From: Pirellulaceae bacterium
Lineage (GTDB): Bacteria; Planctomycetota; Planctomycetia; Pirellulales; Pirellulaceae
Assembly: GCA_022448645.1 (NCBI GenBank)
Contig: JAKVBZ010000041.1
Location: 1-45,417 of the forward strand
Direction of reading: 5' to 3'
Length of the DNA: 45,417 nucleotides
Part shown: positions 9,457 through 17,372 of the stretch, in pieces
Layout: each line of letters starts with the position of its first letter
How positions within the stretch are numbered: position 1 is the stretch's first letter
Translations under genes and position numbers: made by a program
Notes under the pieces: generated by a model
What the model was told of the DNA's origin: nothing
The model's database searches: none
The model's input: only the letters and a program-made list of their open reading frames with translations

Positions 9457-10794
9457 ATGACCATTGTTTCATCGCTCTTGGCGCTCACGGTATTAACGTC
9501 TGCAGATAACACGACGCTTTTGGATTTCACGGCACCGTGGTGTGCGCCTTGCCGTTCGATGGAACCGTTGATTGCCAGACTCGAAGCGGAAGGACAACCG
9601 ATTCGGCGTGTCCATTTCGACCAACAGAGAGATCTGGCCCAAAGGTTCGGTGTAAGAACGATTCCCTGCTTTGTGATGCTCGTCGACGGACGTGAAGTCG
9701 ATCGGGTGCAAGGTACGACGACTTATGCTCGGTTGCGACAGATGCTCGCCATGTCACAGAATGTGCCCACGTCCACGGTTTCGGCGACATCCGTTTCGAG
9801 CACAGGACCTCCTAACGTCGGTGGATACAATATCGCAGCGCCGACGTCGTCTTTGGCGGGCAAACCGCACAGTGAAACCACAGAACTCGTGCGGAGGTTT
9901 TTGACAGCCACCGTGCGGATTCGCGTGTCGGACAGGAACGGAACATCCTATGGATCAGGTACGATCATCGACCGACACGGCGACGAGAGTCTCATCCTAA
10001 CCTGTGGACACATCTTCCGCGATTCGGCAGGAAAAGGTCACATCACGGTCGATTTGTTTGTAGACGGCGAGTCTCGTTCTTTTCCTGCCCAACTGGTCCG
10101 ATACGACTTGAACTTGGATCTTGGTTTGATCAGCTGCCGTCCTGGCCTTTCGATTGAACCGGTACAAGTCGCTCCTAGATCTCGACAAGTAGCACCGGAA
10201 GAAACAGTCTGGGTCACTGGTTGCGACCATGGTCAAAGTCCGAAATGGCAGCAGACAAAGATCGCTTCGCTTAATAAATTCATCGGGCCTCCGAATGTCC
10301 AAGTTCATGGAGAACCCCCGGATGGTCGGAGTGGCGGTGGTTTATTTACTAATGACGGGTTGTTGATCGGTGTCTGCAATGCTGCTGACCCTGCGGATCA
10401 ACAAGGCTTATACGCCGGCTTGGCAGCAGTTCACGGCGAACTCGATCAGGCGGGCCTCAGTTTTGTTTACCACACGCTACCCTCCCGTCGTCCACAGCAA
10501 TCAGACTCGCTTCCGGAAGCGCGAGGTTTGCTTGCTTCGACAGCGGTACCTCCTAGCGTCGTCGCCGATCTGGGCGAGACCGAGATCATCTGCATCGTCA
10601 GGTCGAAACATCAACCTCAGAAAAGCGAGCTATACGTTTTGGATCATGCGCCGGCAGATTTGGTTTCACAGATCCTGGCCGCACGAAGCCAAACAGTGGG
10701 TAACGGGATGACACCATCTCACCTGCCCTCAACAGCCACCGCCTCAACACCCGTGACCACGGACATCATCCGCGGCCAATCTCCTCGTCGATAG
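9457..10794 (+). CDS. Thioredoxin-like domain fused to a trypsin-like serine protease
   Basis: A 445-residue two-domain protein. GGAGG at 9447-9451 sits five bases before ATG 9457. The ATG at 9445 overlaps that site and is less likely. A short hydrophobic leader (TIVSSLLALTVLTSADN) suggests export or anchoring. Residues 15-105 form a thioredoxin fold with the active site WCAPC (28-32) and a cis-proline in RTIPCF (Pro70). A Ser/Thr/Pro-rich linker follows. Residues 145-340 resemble chymotrypsin-fold proteases: His185 in LTCGHIF, Asp221 in NLDLGLI and Ser292 in GRSGGGL. The catalytic triad looks intact. A periplasmic role linking thiol redox and proteolysis is an inference. The C-terminal 80 residues are low in recognisable motifs. 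Confidence 0.82.
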   Translation: MTIVSSLLALTVLTSADNTTLLDFTAPWCAPCRSMEPLIARLEAEGQPIRRVHFDQQRDLAQRFGVRTIPCFVMLVDGREVDRVQGTTTYARLRQMLAMSQNVPTSTVSATSVSSTGPPNVGGYNIAAPTSSLAGKPHSETTELVRRFLTATVRIRVSDRNGTSYGSGTIIDRHGDESLILTCGHIFRDSAGKGHITVDLFVDGESRSFPAQLVRYDLNLDLGLISCRPGLSIEPVQVAPRSRQVAPEETVWVTGCDHGQSPKWQQTKIASLNKFIGPPNVQVHGEPPDGRSGGGLFTNDGLLIGVCNAADPADQQGLYAGLAAVHGELDQAGLSFVYHTLPSRRPQQSDSLPEARGLLASTAVPPSVVADLGETEIICIVRSKHQPQKSELYVLDHAPADLVSQILAARSQTVGNGMTPSHLPSTATASTPVTTDIIRGQSPRR

Positions 10795-10917
10795 CCCGCA
10801 TGACCGTCACAGACCGAGAAACGAGTCTTCATTGTGAACTATGCTTCATAGCGTAGCACGCGACGATCTGTCGTGCTTCCAGCGATCACCAATCAGTCGA
10901 CGATGCCGAGGTTTACG

Positions 10918-11049
10918 ATGTGCGGTCCACTTGCCACAATGGGCACCTTTACGATGACATTCTTAGTCGGCACGGCAAATCTAATGCTCGGATTCCTTCT
11001 GGCCCGTTACTTTTTGCGTCTCAAGCGACAAGCCAAATCGTCTTCGTAG
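10918..11049 (+). CDS. 43-residue single-span membrane peptide
   Basis: ATG 10918 has GAGG six bases upstream. The peptide is MCGPLATMG, then a long hydrophobic helix (TMTFLVGTANLMLGFLLARYF) and a basic tail RLKRQAKSSS, which predicts one membrane span with the C-terminus in the cytoplasm. An in-frame ATG at 10903 would add five residues but overlaps the ribosome-binding site. It lies 123 bases after the thioredoxin-protease gene and could share its transcript. The good site, hydrophobic helix and positive-inside tail argue for a real gene; no homologue can be named. Confidence 0.45.
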   Translation: MCGPLATMGTFTMTFLVGTANLMLGFLLARYFLRLKRQAKSSS

Positions 11050-11061
11050 CCCTGCAACTAT

Positions 11062-11143
11062 GAGTCTGGACGTTGGAGTCTGGACGTTGGAGTCTGGACG
11101 TTGGAGTCTGGACGTTGGAGTCTGGACGTTGGAGTCTGGACGT
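11062..11143. repeat. 14-bp tandem repeat, about 5.9 copies
   Basis: Six consecutive copies of GAGTCTGGACGTTG start at 11062, 11076, 11090, 11104, 11118 and 11132; the last is cut at 12 bases. The copies are identical, so the array is recent or kept homogeneous. It lies between the end of the 43-residue peptide gene and the end of the site-2 protease gene, that is, between convergent genes. Confidence 0.95.
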
Positions 11144-11158
11144 GAGCCATCGGCTCAC
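11142..11158. terminator. Perfect hairpin next to the tandem repeat
   Basis: GTGAGCC (11142-11148), loop ATC, GGCTCAC (11152-11158): a perfect seven-base-pair stem directly joined to the last 14-bp repeat. It sits between convergent genes, so it could end transcription in both directions, but no T run follows on either strand. Confidence 0.4.
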
Positions 11159-11198
11159 CCCTGACAAAGATCAAGTTGCACACGATGAGTGTCGCACA

Positions 11199-12335
11199 CT
11201 ACATGCCGACTCCGTCCAGCGCAAATGGTGGGAAACAAAGTAACGGTATCAGAAGCGATAACATGCCAATGGTAAAACGTACGGGCCCCAAAGGCATCTG
11301 ATCGTTCGAGGTTGGAGGATGGTCGGTCCCAATTAACACAATGATTACCAACATCAACGTCCAAATCCGTTCGACTTCTGCAAACACCATAAACGCAATG
11401 GCTATCACCAAAAACGCGCGGGCGATCCAGTGAGCTCGCTTGCCGAACAGTGTGTAGATCACGTGACCTCCATCTAATTGGCTAATCGGCAGCATGTTGA
11501 GTCCGGTAATCAACAAGCCTACCCAACCTGCCATAAAATACGGATTCACTAATCCAATAGAAACCATTTGGCCCGGCCACAAATGACCTGGGTTTTCATA
11601 GCCTGGCGGTTGCGCAATATTGAGCATCAACCTCGCTAAGATTGGCATATCGAGTACCAAGTGACCGGATTCTGGCTGAGTCCAATCCAACTGAAGCGTA
11701 CCGATCCAGAGCACGGGAATGGCCACCACCAATCCTGCCAATGGTCCGGCGATTCCAATATCGAATAGCTCACGTCGGTTGGCCCGCAGCCCATCCATGC
11801 CAATGACGGCACCCATCGTGCCTAAAGGGATAATCGGCAGGGGAATAAAATACGGCAAACTGGCAGCGATACGGTATCGTACGGTGGCCAAAAAATGTCC
11901 CATCTCATGAGCCAACAAGATCGCCAGAACACAGGCCATATAGATGAGCCCTTGGTCCCAATGACGTAGAATCACTCGACGAAACGACATGGCGTAAGAT
12001 TGCGGATCGGAATGGAGTGCAAATGGCTCCTGCAACCAAAAATAGATTGGTTCCCAACTGGTCACGCCTGCCAAAAACGTTGATACACAGGTTAGCAGAA
12101 ACAGAATGAAAGGAAGGCGAATACGGCGCTGAGGCGTCCGCAAATGTTCTTCAGTCAAGAACGGTTGCTGAGAAATATCACCAGGAAGCGGATCGAAGGC
12201 GCTCCGGCCCGGCATTCCACCTGTTCCTAGCTCGTCTGCAGATGGTGACAGTTCATGACCAGACGTGGGGGGGTGGATCGAATTGGATGATTCGTCCAAT
12301 GGTGAGCGATCATTGGACCTATTAGAACCAGTCAT
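11199..12335 (-). CDS. Site-2 protease-like M50 membrane metalloprotease
   Basis: A 378-residue integral membrane protease. Zinc ligands are in HEMGH (143-147) inside a membrane segment (VLAILLAHEMGHFLATVRY), and the third ligand is the Asp of NMLPISQLDGGH (Asp288). FIPLPIIPLGTMGAVI and the GPLAGLVVAIP block are typical of the S2P/YwhC-like branch without a PDZ domain. The start at 12335 (MTGSNRSNDRS) is preferred over an in-frame TTG 33 bases upstream, which is better read as a promoter -35 (TTGACC, with TATGCT 15 bases further on). The first 75 residues are hydrophilic and disordered. It follows the HDOD gene. Such enzymes cleave membrane-bound regulators or signal peptides within the bilayer; the target here is unknown. 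Confidence 0.87.
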   Translation of the reverse strand: MTGSNRSNDRSPLDESSNSIHPPTSGHELSPSADELGTGGMPGRSAFDPLPGDISQQPFLTEEHLRTPQRRIRLPFILFLLTCVSTFLAGVTSWEPIYFWLQEPFALHSDPQSYAMSFRRVILRHWDQGLIYMACVLAILLAHEMGHFLATVRYRIAASLPYFIPLPIIPLGTMGAVIGMDGLRANRRELFDIGIAGPLAGLVVAIPVLWIGTLQLDWTQPESGHLVLDMPILARLMLNIAQPPGYENPGHLWPGQMVSIGLVNPYFMAGWVGLLITGLNMLPISQLDGGHVIYTLFGKRAHWIARAFLVIAIAFMVFAEVERIWTLMLVIIVLIGTDHPPTSNDQMPLGPVRFTIGMLSLLIPLLCFPPFALDGVGM

Positions 12336-12398
12336 GCAGCAAGCATAACATAATCCGGGTTGGGTCAACCATGCCGAATCAATGTGCTGCGTCGCAAC

Positions 12399-14078
12399 TC
12401 AAAATATTTCAATACTCTTGACGATATTGCCTCCCGAAGTGTAGGAAGCAAACAGACACCGTTCGGCCGATTCGATCCATTGATGTATCTCGAAATTGAC
12501 TGGCGGTAGATGGATCGTTGCCAACCCCGCACTCACCGGAAACGACTCATCCGCAATGTTGGCTGGCACGCCTTGATCCGATCGTAATTCACTCACTAGT
12601 GATTTGGCAAAACGGACCGACATATGTCGGTCACAGCCTTGCAACATGATGGCAATCCGCCGATCCGTGTACCGAAGAAACAAAAACTCCGTACGGGGAG
12701 TGTCTCGAATGAGATTGGAGAGTGCATTTTTCAAGCAGTCTTGTGCTGGTTCCCAGCGACCTTCGATGGCACTCATTTCGATGAACAAGAGTGTGGCTGG
12801 TTGTTTCAATTGACGGCACTGTATCACTACGGATTCGGCGTGCTCGCCAAGTTTACGAAAACTAGTCCCGTCATCGGCAGACAATGGCTTTCTTTCGACA
12901 GAATCGACTTGGCCCTGCTCAGACTTGTCATGATTTTCACGAGAACAATCTGGTCCCACACCCGGGTTGACCTGCTTGTCAGCCGAATGTCCAGAAAGCG
13001 ATATGGAAGAACTGGAACAAAGGACCGTATCCGTTCGCGACATACGCTCCAAAGCATTCATTAGCGAACGGTATTCGCTGGATGAATCGGGAAACACAGC
13101 CGACAGAGTGTACATTGCCGTCTCGGCCGATTCCATGATTTGACGATAGTCTCGTTCTTCAACGGGCCCCACGTTCATCAGTTCTGCCATTTGGGTAACC
13201 TTGTTACCCAACGACTCGACCAAAGATTCCAACTGACAAAGTGTCAACCGAGTCGCTTCGTCTTCACTTTCCAGCAAATGGCCAATCGCTCCTACCCGCC
13301 GATCCGCTAAAAGTTGAGCCAGGTATTCTGCCTGGAACGTGATCTGAGCGAGAATCCGGCATGACTCGTCCACAGACTTCCAGTCAGCTGCGAACTGATG
13401 GCACTGGGCTGCCAACACCAGCGATCTCGGTAGGCGCCATTGCTCCAGCAGGCGCGCAGAAAGATCCATGTGAGTGAATCCCATCGTTTGTTGTTCAGAC
13501 GCCACCCAATCAGCCTGGTCCGAACCAATCCGATTCAGGAATTGAAGGTATGGTTCTCCTAAGTCCTGGATCATCGCCAGCATGCCGATGTCTTGAAGCA
13601 ACCCAGCCACCCAAGCTTCGTCACCTGGAATGTTCCAGACTTGTTCCGCCAGCTCTTTTGCGGCGACGGCCTTGATTAACGCGTGCTGCCAGTAGAACCC
13701 CAAGATTCGCTCAGACAGATCGTCGAACAACGCATCGGGAAGGCTAAACCCCAAGGTCAACATTTTGAGTGGCTTGATCCCCAGTAACGTGACCGCCTGA
13801 TTCAGATTCGAGACTTTACCAGAAAGGCCAAACAAAGAGCTGTTGACGACGCGTAACAACTTGCTTGCCAAAGCTGGATCCAGTTCAATCGTTTCCTTCA
13901 GCTGTGAAGCCAGCACGTCCGGGCAATTTGCCAGTGCAACGACCTCGATGGCAATCGCCGGTAAGGTAAACATTTCCCCTGACCGGTGCGCAATCGCATC
14001 CAAAGTGACTTCACTGGCCGTAGATGGTTTGTCTGCAGCGCGAAGCATGGCAACCGCCGTCGTTGGATGAATGGGCAT
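12399..14078 (-). CDS. HDOD-domain regulator with a degenerate GGDEF tail
   Basis: A 559-residue cytoplasmic signalling protein. Residues about 25-230 are an HDOD domain: DPALASKLLRVVNSSLFG, then VTLLGIKPLKMLTLGF, and GLLQDIGMLAM, where the usual HD reads QD. A helical spacer (about 240-345) and a polar, serine-rich linker follow. Residues about 420-559 match a GGDEF fold in order (ATLLFIEMS, the half-way FLFLRYTDRRIAIMLQ, FPVSAGLAT, AERCLFASYTSGGNIV). The catalytic loop, normally GGDEF, reads YTDRR, so cyclase activity is lost. It probably acts as a sensor or scaffold. It lies directly upstream of the site-2 protease, about 63 bases apart, and diverges from the ABC-2 exporter. Confidence 0.85.
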   Translation of the reverse strand: MPIHPTTAVAMLRAADKPSTASEVTLDAIAHRSGEMFTLPAIAIEVVALANCPDVLASQLKETIELDPALASKLLRVVNSSLFGLSGKVSNLNQAVTLLGIKPLKMLTLGFSLPDALFDDLSERILGFYWQHALIKAVAAKELAEQVWNIPGDEAWVAGLLQDIGMLAMIQDLGEPYLQFLNRIGSDQADWVASEQQTMGFTHMDLSARLLEQWRLPRSLVLAAQCHQFAADWKSVDESCRILAQITFQAEYLAQLLADRRVGAIGHLLESEDEATRLTLCQLESLVESLGNKVTQMAELMNVGPVEERDYRQIMESAETAMYTLSAVFPDSSSEYRSLMNALERMSRTDTVLCSSSSISLSGHSADKQVNPGVGPDCSRENHDKSEQGQVDSVERKPLSADDGTSFRKLGEHAESVVIQCRQLKQPATLLFIEMSAIEGRWEPAQDCLKNALSNLIRDTPRTEFLFLRYTDRRIAIMLQGCDRHMSVRFAKSLVSELRSDQGVPANIADESFPVSAGLATIHLPPVNFEIHQWIESAERCLFASYTSGGNIVKSIEIF

Positions 14079-14229
14079 CCAATAGAAACAATACCCATTG
14101 GAAGCTTAGCTTACCGTCGGCAGGGGGTGGTGAGCCTACAACAGTTATGCCGCTTGGTGGCGTACTCTGGTCGCACATTTAGTCACTCATGCAGCACCCC
14201 CTGGACACACAAACGGTTCGCCTGTCACA

Positions 14230-14254
14230 CCGTCTTTTTAGACGGGTCGTTTTT
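14230..14254 (+). terminator. Hairpin with T run in the leader of the ABC-2 exporter
   Basis: CCGTCT (14230-14235), loop TTTT, AGACGG (14240-14245), followed four bases later by TTTTT (14250-14254). This is a modest intrinsic-terminator shape on the plus strand, about 60 bases before the exporter ATPase start. No gene precedes it on that strand, so it may be a leader attenuator or chance. Confidence 0.3.
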
Positions 14255-14315
14255 CTGACCATCTAAATCTGGTACGATTTATTCGCATCCTTCATTTGTT
14301 CAAAGAGACTATGAA

Positions 14316-15293
14316 ATGGCGAATTCCAATCAAGACTTGGTGGTCCAGACTGCGAAATTGACTAAAAAATACGGGGATTTCACAGCCCTCGACGAACTTA
14401 CCATCGAAGTTCGTCGCGGTCAGATTCTCGGATTCATTGGTCCTAACGGAGCTGGCAAGACAACCACCATCAAGATCCTGGTGGGGCAAGCTCGGCCTAC
14501 ATCGGGAACCGCATCCATTGCTGGTGCCGATTGCGTTCAGGATTCAAGAAGGATCAAACAATTAGTTGGCTACATGCCCGACACGTTTGGTGCATATGAC
14601 AACATGCGTGTCCATGAATACCTCGACTTCTTCGGTGCCGCTTTTCGAATTCCGCGAACAGATCGAATGCTTCGGGTACCCGAAGTCATGGAAACAGCCG
14701 GGGCCACCCACATGCGAGACCGCTACGTGGAAAGCCTCAGCCACGGCATGAAACAGCGGGTGGCGATTGCACGGACGCTGTTACACGATCCGGAAGTTCT
14801 CATCTTGGATGAACCAGCTAACGGCTTGGACCCTCAGGCACGCATCGAGATGCGAGATCTTTTATTGCGTTTGGCCGAGATGGGAAAGACTTTGATTGTC
14901 ACCAGCCACATCCTTCCTGAACTGTCACGCATCTGTGATCAAGTGGCGATCATCACTCACGGTCGCCTGCGTGCATTTGGACCGCTCGACGAAATCATGC
15001 GGACCGTCGATCAAAACCGCATGATCGAAATTCAGCTAACGAATGAAGCTGACGTGCCGAAAACCATCGCCATGGTTCGCGACAAGGAATCAGACGATAC
15101 CGATGTAACGGGTTCTACGACCGAATTGACGGTCCGCTATCGCACCAATCAGTCGGAGGAACAGCTGAATCAACTGTTGGCAAGTCTGGTTCAAGCTAAT
15201 GTGGGCATCAGTCAGTTCCGTGAGATCCCAGCAGATCTGGAAGACACATTTTTGTCGATTACACGAGAAGGACAACCGGCGACCTCATCCTGA
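14316..15293 (+). CDS. ABC-2 type transporter, ATP-binding subunit
   Basis: A 325-residue ATPase of the CcmA/DrrA-like exporter class. Walker [10 protein letters not shown] is at 42-50, the signature LSHGMKQR starts at 141, Walker B VLILDEP is at 161-167, and SHILPEL carries the H-loop. The C-terminal 100 residues (from about 225) are the extra domain typical of ABC-2 exporter ATPases. It lies 14 bases before the permease gene and must work with it at the inner membrane. The cargo is not readable from the sequence; lipids, polysaccharides and small toxic molecules are usual for the class. Confidence 0.93.
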   Translation: MANSNQDLVVQTAKLTKKYGDFTALDELTIEVRRGQILGFIGPNGAGKTTTIKILVGQARPTSGTASIAGADCVQDSRRIKQLVGYMPDTFGAYDNMRVHEYLDFFGAAFRIPRTDRMLRVPEVMETAGATHMRDRYVESLSHGMKQRVAIARTLLHDPEVLILDEPANGLDPQARIEMRDLLLRLAEMGKTLIVTSHILPELSRICDQVAIITHGRLRAFGPLDEIMRTVDQNRMIEIQLTNEADVPKTIAMVRDKESDDTDVTGSTTELTVRYRTNQSEEQLNQLLASLVQANVGISQFREIPADLEDTFLSITREGQPATSS

Positions 15294-15307
15294 GCCCCTA
15301 CGGATCC

Positions 15308-16981
15308 ATGAAGAATCCTATCGTCCAACGTGAAGTTATTGGCTTCCTGCGTTCCTGGTGGGCACCCGCCTTGCAGGTGATTCCAGCCATTGTGTTGTCG
15401 ACGCTAATTTTGGCCCGTTGGCCATCCGACGCTCAAGTCAGTATCGATGGTAGCCAAATCCCTGCTCAGTCACGGCAAGTCTTTCAGTTGTTCGGTTACG
15501 GTTCATTGATTCTGGTCATGCTGTTAGTTCCCATCTTTCCTGCCACCACACTGGTGCGCGAGCGCAAACAGGGAACGCTTTCTTTGCTGTTAAATTCCCC
15601 CATGACGAGTTGGTCAATTTTTGGCGGGAAACTGTTGGGATGTCTATGTTGCGTCGTACTGCCTTTACTGATGAGCTTGCCAGCTGCTGCTGCCTGTTAC
15701 GCAATGACCGGCCTGGACATCGCGCATCTCGGATGGCTCTATTTGATCTTGGTCATGGTGACGATCCAGTACACCACCATGGCCTTGCTCATCAGCTGCA
15801 TGGCACCCACCACTGATGCCGCACTGCGAATGACTTTTGCAATCATTTTGTTGATCGCAATCGGCTGCCTGGCTCCTTACCAACTACTACAGTCACAAGA
15901 TCCTCAAAGCTGGTTATTCATCGGTTCGAGCTGGATCCGATCGCTGTCACCAATTCCTGCCGTGATGGAAATTTTGGGGCACCGGGACCTGACAGCTCAG
16001 GGCCGAGTGACTCAGCTGGGCGAGCCGGGTCGGTTCGCGGTCCTGGCAGCGTTGAGTGCCTTCTTCTGTGTGGTCCAAACCATGTTACGGTTGAAGCAGA
16101 CCATGTTCGACCGCCCTCGACCTCAAGGTGTTATCACCCAAGACCGTAGTCATGGGCAACAATGGCTCCGCCGCATGGTATTTTTGATCGACCCACAGCG
16201 ACGTTCCTCCGCCATCGGAAATTGGACCAATCCCGTGCTGGTGAAAGAATTTCGCAGCCGTCGATTCGGTCGGTCCCAGTGGATGGTGCGACTTATTTGG
16301 ATGTCTGCCATGGTGTCTCTACTGCTCACCTTAATGGTGACGACAGGGACGCTGACCTGGGGTGTCGAATATATCGGTGGCATGATGGTCGTACTGCAAG
16401 TTGCATTGGTGCTGGTTCTGACTCCTAGCCTGGCTGCGGGATTGATCAGTTCAGAGCGAGAAGGAGGTGGGTGGATCTTATTGATGATGACGCCGTTGTC
16501 CGCCACAAGTATCTTGATAGGAAAGCTACTTAGCGTCGCAGCAACCGTTCTCATCGTGCTGATGGCAACGCTTCCTGGTTACATCGTCATGATGGTGATC
16601 AAACCGGTGCTACAACAACAGGTACTCTATGTACTGTTAAGCCTGTTATTGACGGCGGTTTTTGCTGTTTCTCTGAGCGCCGCTGTCAGCAGCTTCTTCC
16701 GCCGCACAGCCTCTGCGACCATCGTATGCTATGGATTGCTGGCGCTCGTGTTGGTGATGCCCATGCTGTTCTGGTTTGGTCGCGGTGCTCCGTTCGGCCA
16801 CTCGGTCGTATCGATAGCACTCCTCTTCAGTCCCATCGCTGCCGCCTTGCACACCATGGAAGTTCCCGGTTTCCTGCATTACGAACTACTCCCGTGGAAC
16901 TGGTGGATTGTGGCATTAGGATCACTGTGCTGCCTGGTGACACTTCTGGTACAAACTTGGCGTATCACGCGCCCTCTCTAA
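15308..16981 (+). CDS. ABC-2 type transporter permease
   Basis: A 557-residue membrane protein with two six-helix halves, about twelve spans in all, separated by a loop around residues 270-330. Each half holds the ABC-2 signature region: TTLVRERKQGTLSLLLNSPM in the first and SSEREGGGWILLMMTPLS in the second. The Glu-Arg-x-x-G motif before a hydrophobic helix marks the coupling region. The gene is a natural fusion of two permease halves, so one copy with an ATPase dimer would make a full transporter. It starts 14 bases after the ATPase gene. Confidence 0.92.
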   Translation: MKNPIVQREVIGFLRSWWAPALQVIPAIVLSTLILARWPSDAQVSIDGSQIPAQSRQVFQLFGYGSLILVMLLVPIFPATTLVRERKQGTLSLLLNSPMTSWSIFGGKLLGCLCCVVLPLLMSLPAAAACYAMTGLDIAHLGWLYLILVMVTIQYTTMALLISCMAPTTDAALRMTFAIILLIAIGCLAPYQLLQSQDPQSWLFIGSSWIRSLSPIPAVMEILGHRDLTAQGRVTQLGEPGRFAVLAALSAFFCVVQTMLRLKQTMFDRPRPQGVITQDRSHGQQWLRRMVFLIDPQRRSSAIGNWTNPVLVKEFRSRRFGRSQWMVRLIWMSAMVSLLLTLMVTTGTLTWGVEYIGGMMVVLQVALVLVLTPSLAAGLISSEREGGGWILLMMTPLSATSILIGKLLSVAATVLIVLMATLPGYIVMMVIKPVLQQQVLYVLLSLLLTAVFAVSLSAAVSSFFRRTASATIVCYGLLALVLVMPMLFWFGRGAPFGHSVVSIALLFSPIAAALHTMEVPGFLHYELLPWNWWIVALGSLCCLVTLLVQTWRITRPL

Positions 16982-17372
16982 GTCTATTTTCGAGGACGGC
17001 AGTTCCCGCACCATTAGCGTTTGCTTACTCCGACCTGCCCCCAGGCTGCTAGCCTCGGTTCAACGCAAGCGAAACGTGTGACACCAAAAGATGCTGGCTG
17101 CCCGTTGCAATCAGTATTCGTGCATTTGCTACCGTTCGCTATACTCCGCCACGCGATACTCCCGCCCGCGCCAATGGTGTGGACTTTCATGTGAGGCTCA
17201 CATTGCTTTTGGCGAATGAAAGCTGGTTGCGAGGTATCAAGCCAAATCAAATGCTGTGATTCAAGGCAGCCTGGTGCTCGAATGATCCGAGTAGGAATGT
17301 CCGACTCCGGGAACCTACGTTTTGCTCAGGTTACCTCAACAATGGCAGAGGTCCGGAATTAGGGAGCTTGTT
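16982..17372. other. Intergenic region before the envelope cluster
   Basis: These 391 bases separate the ABC-2 permease from the degenerate ATPase gene. They hold the ribosome-binding site AGGGAG (17361-17366) and presumably the envelope-cluster promoter. I see no gene, RNA or repeat here. Confidence 0.45.

Noticed and set aside
17014..17250. Minus-strand open frame before the envelope cluster
   Set aside because: No ribosome-binding site and no recognisable pattern.
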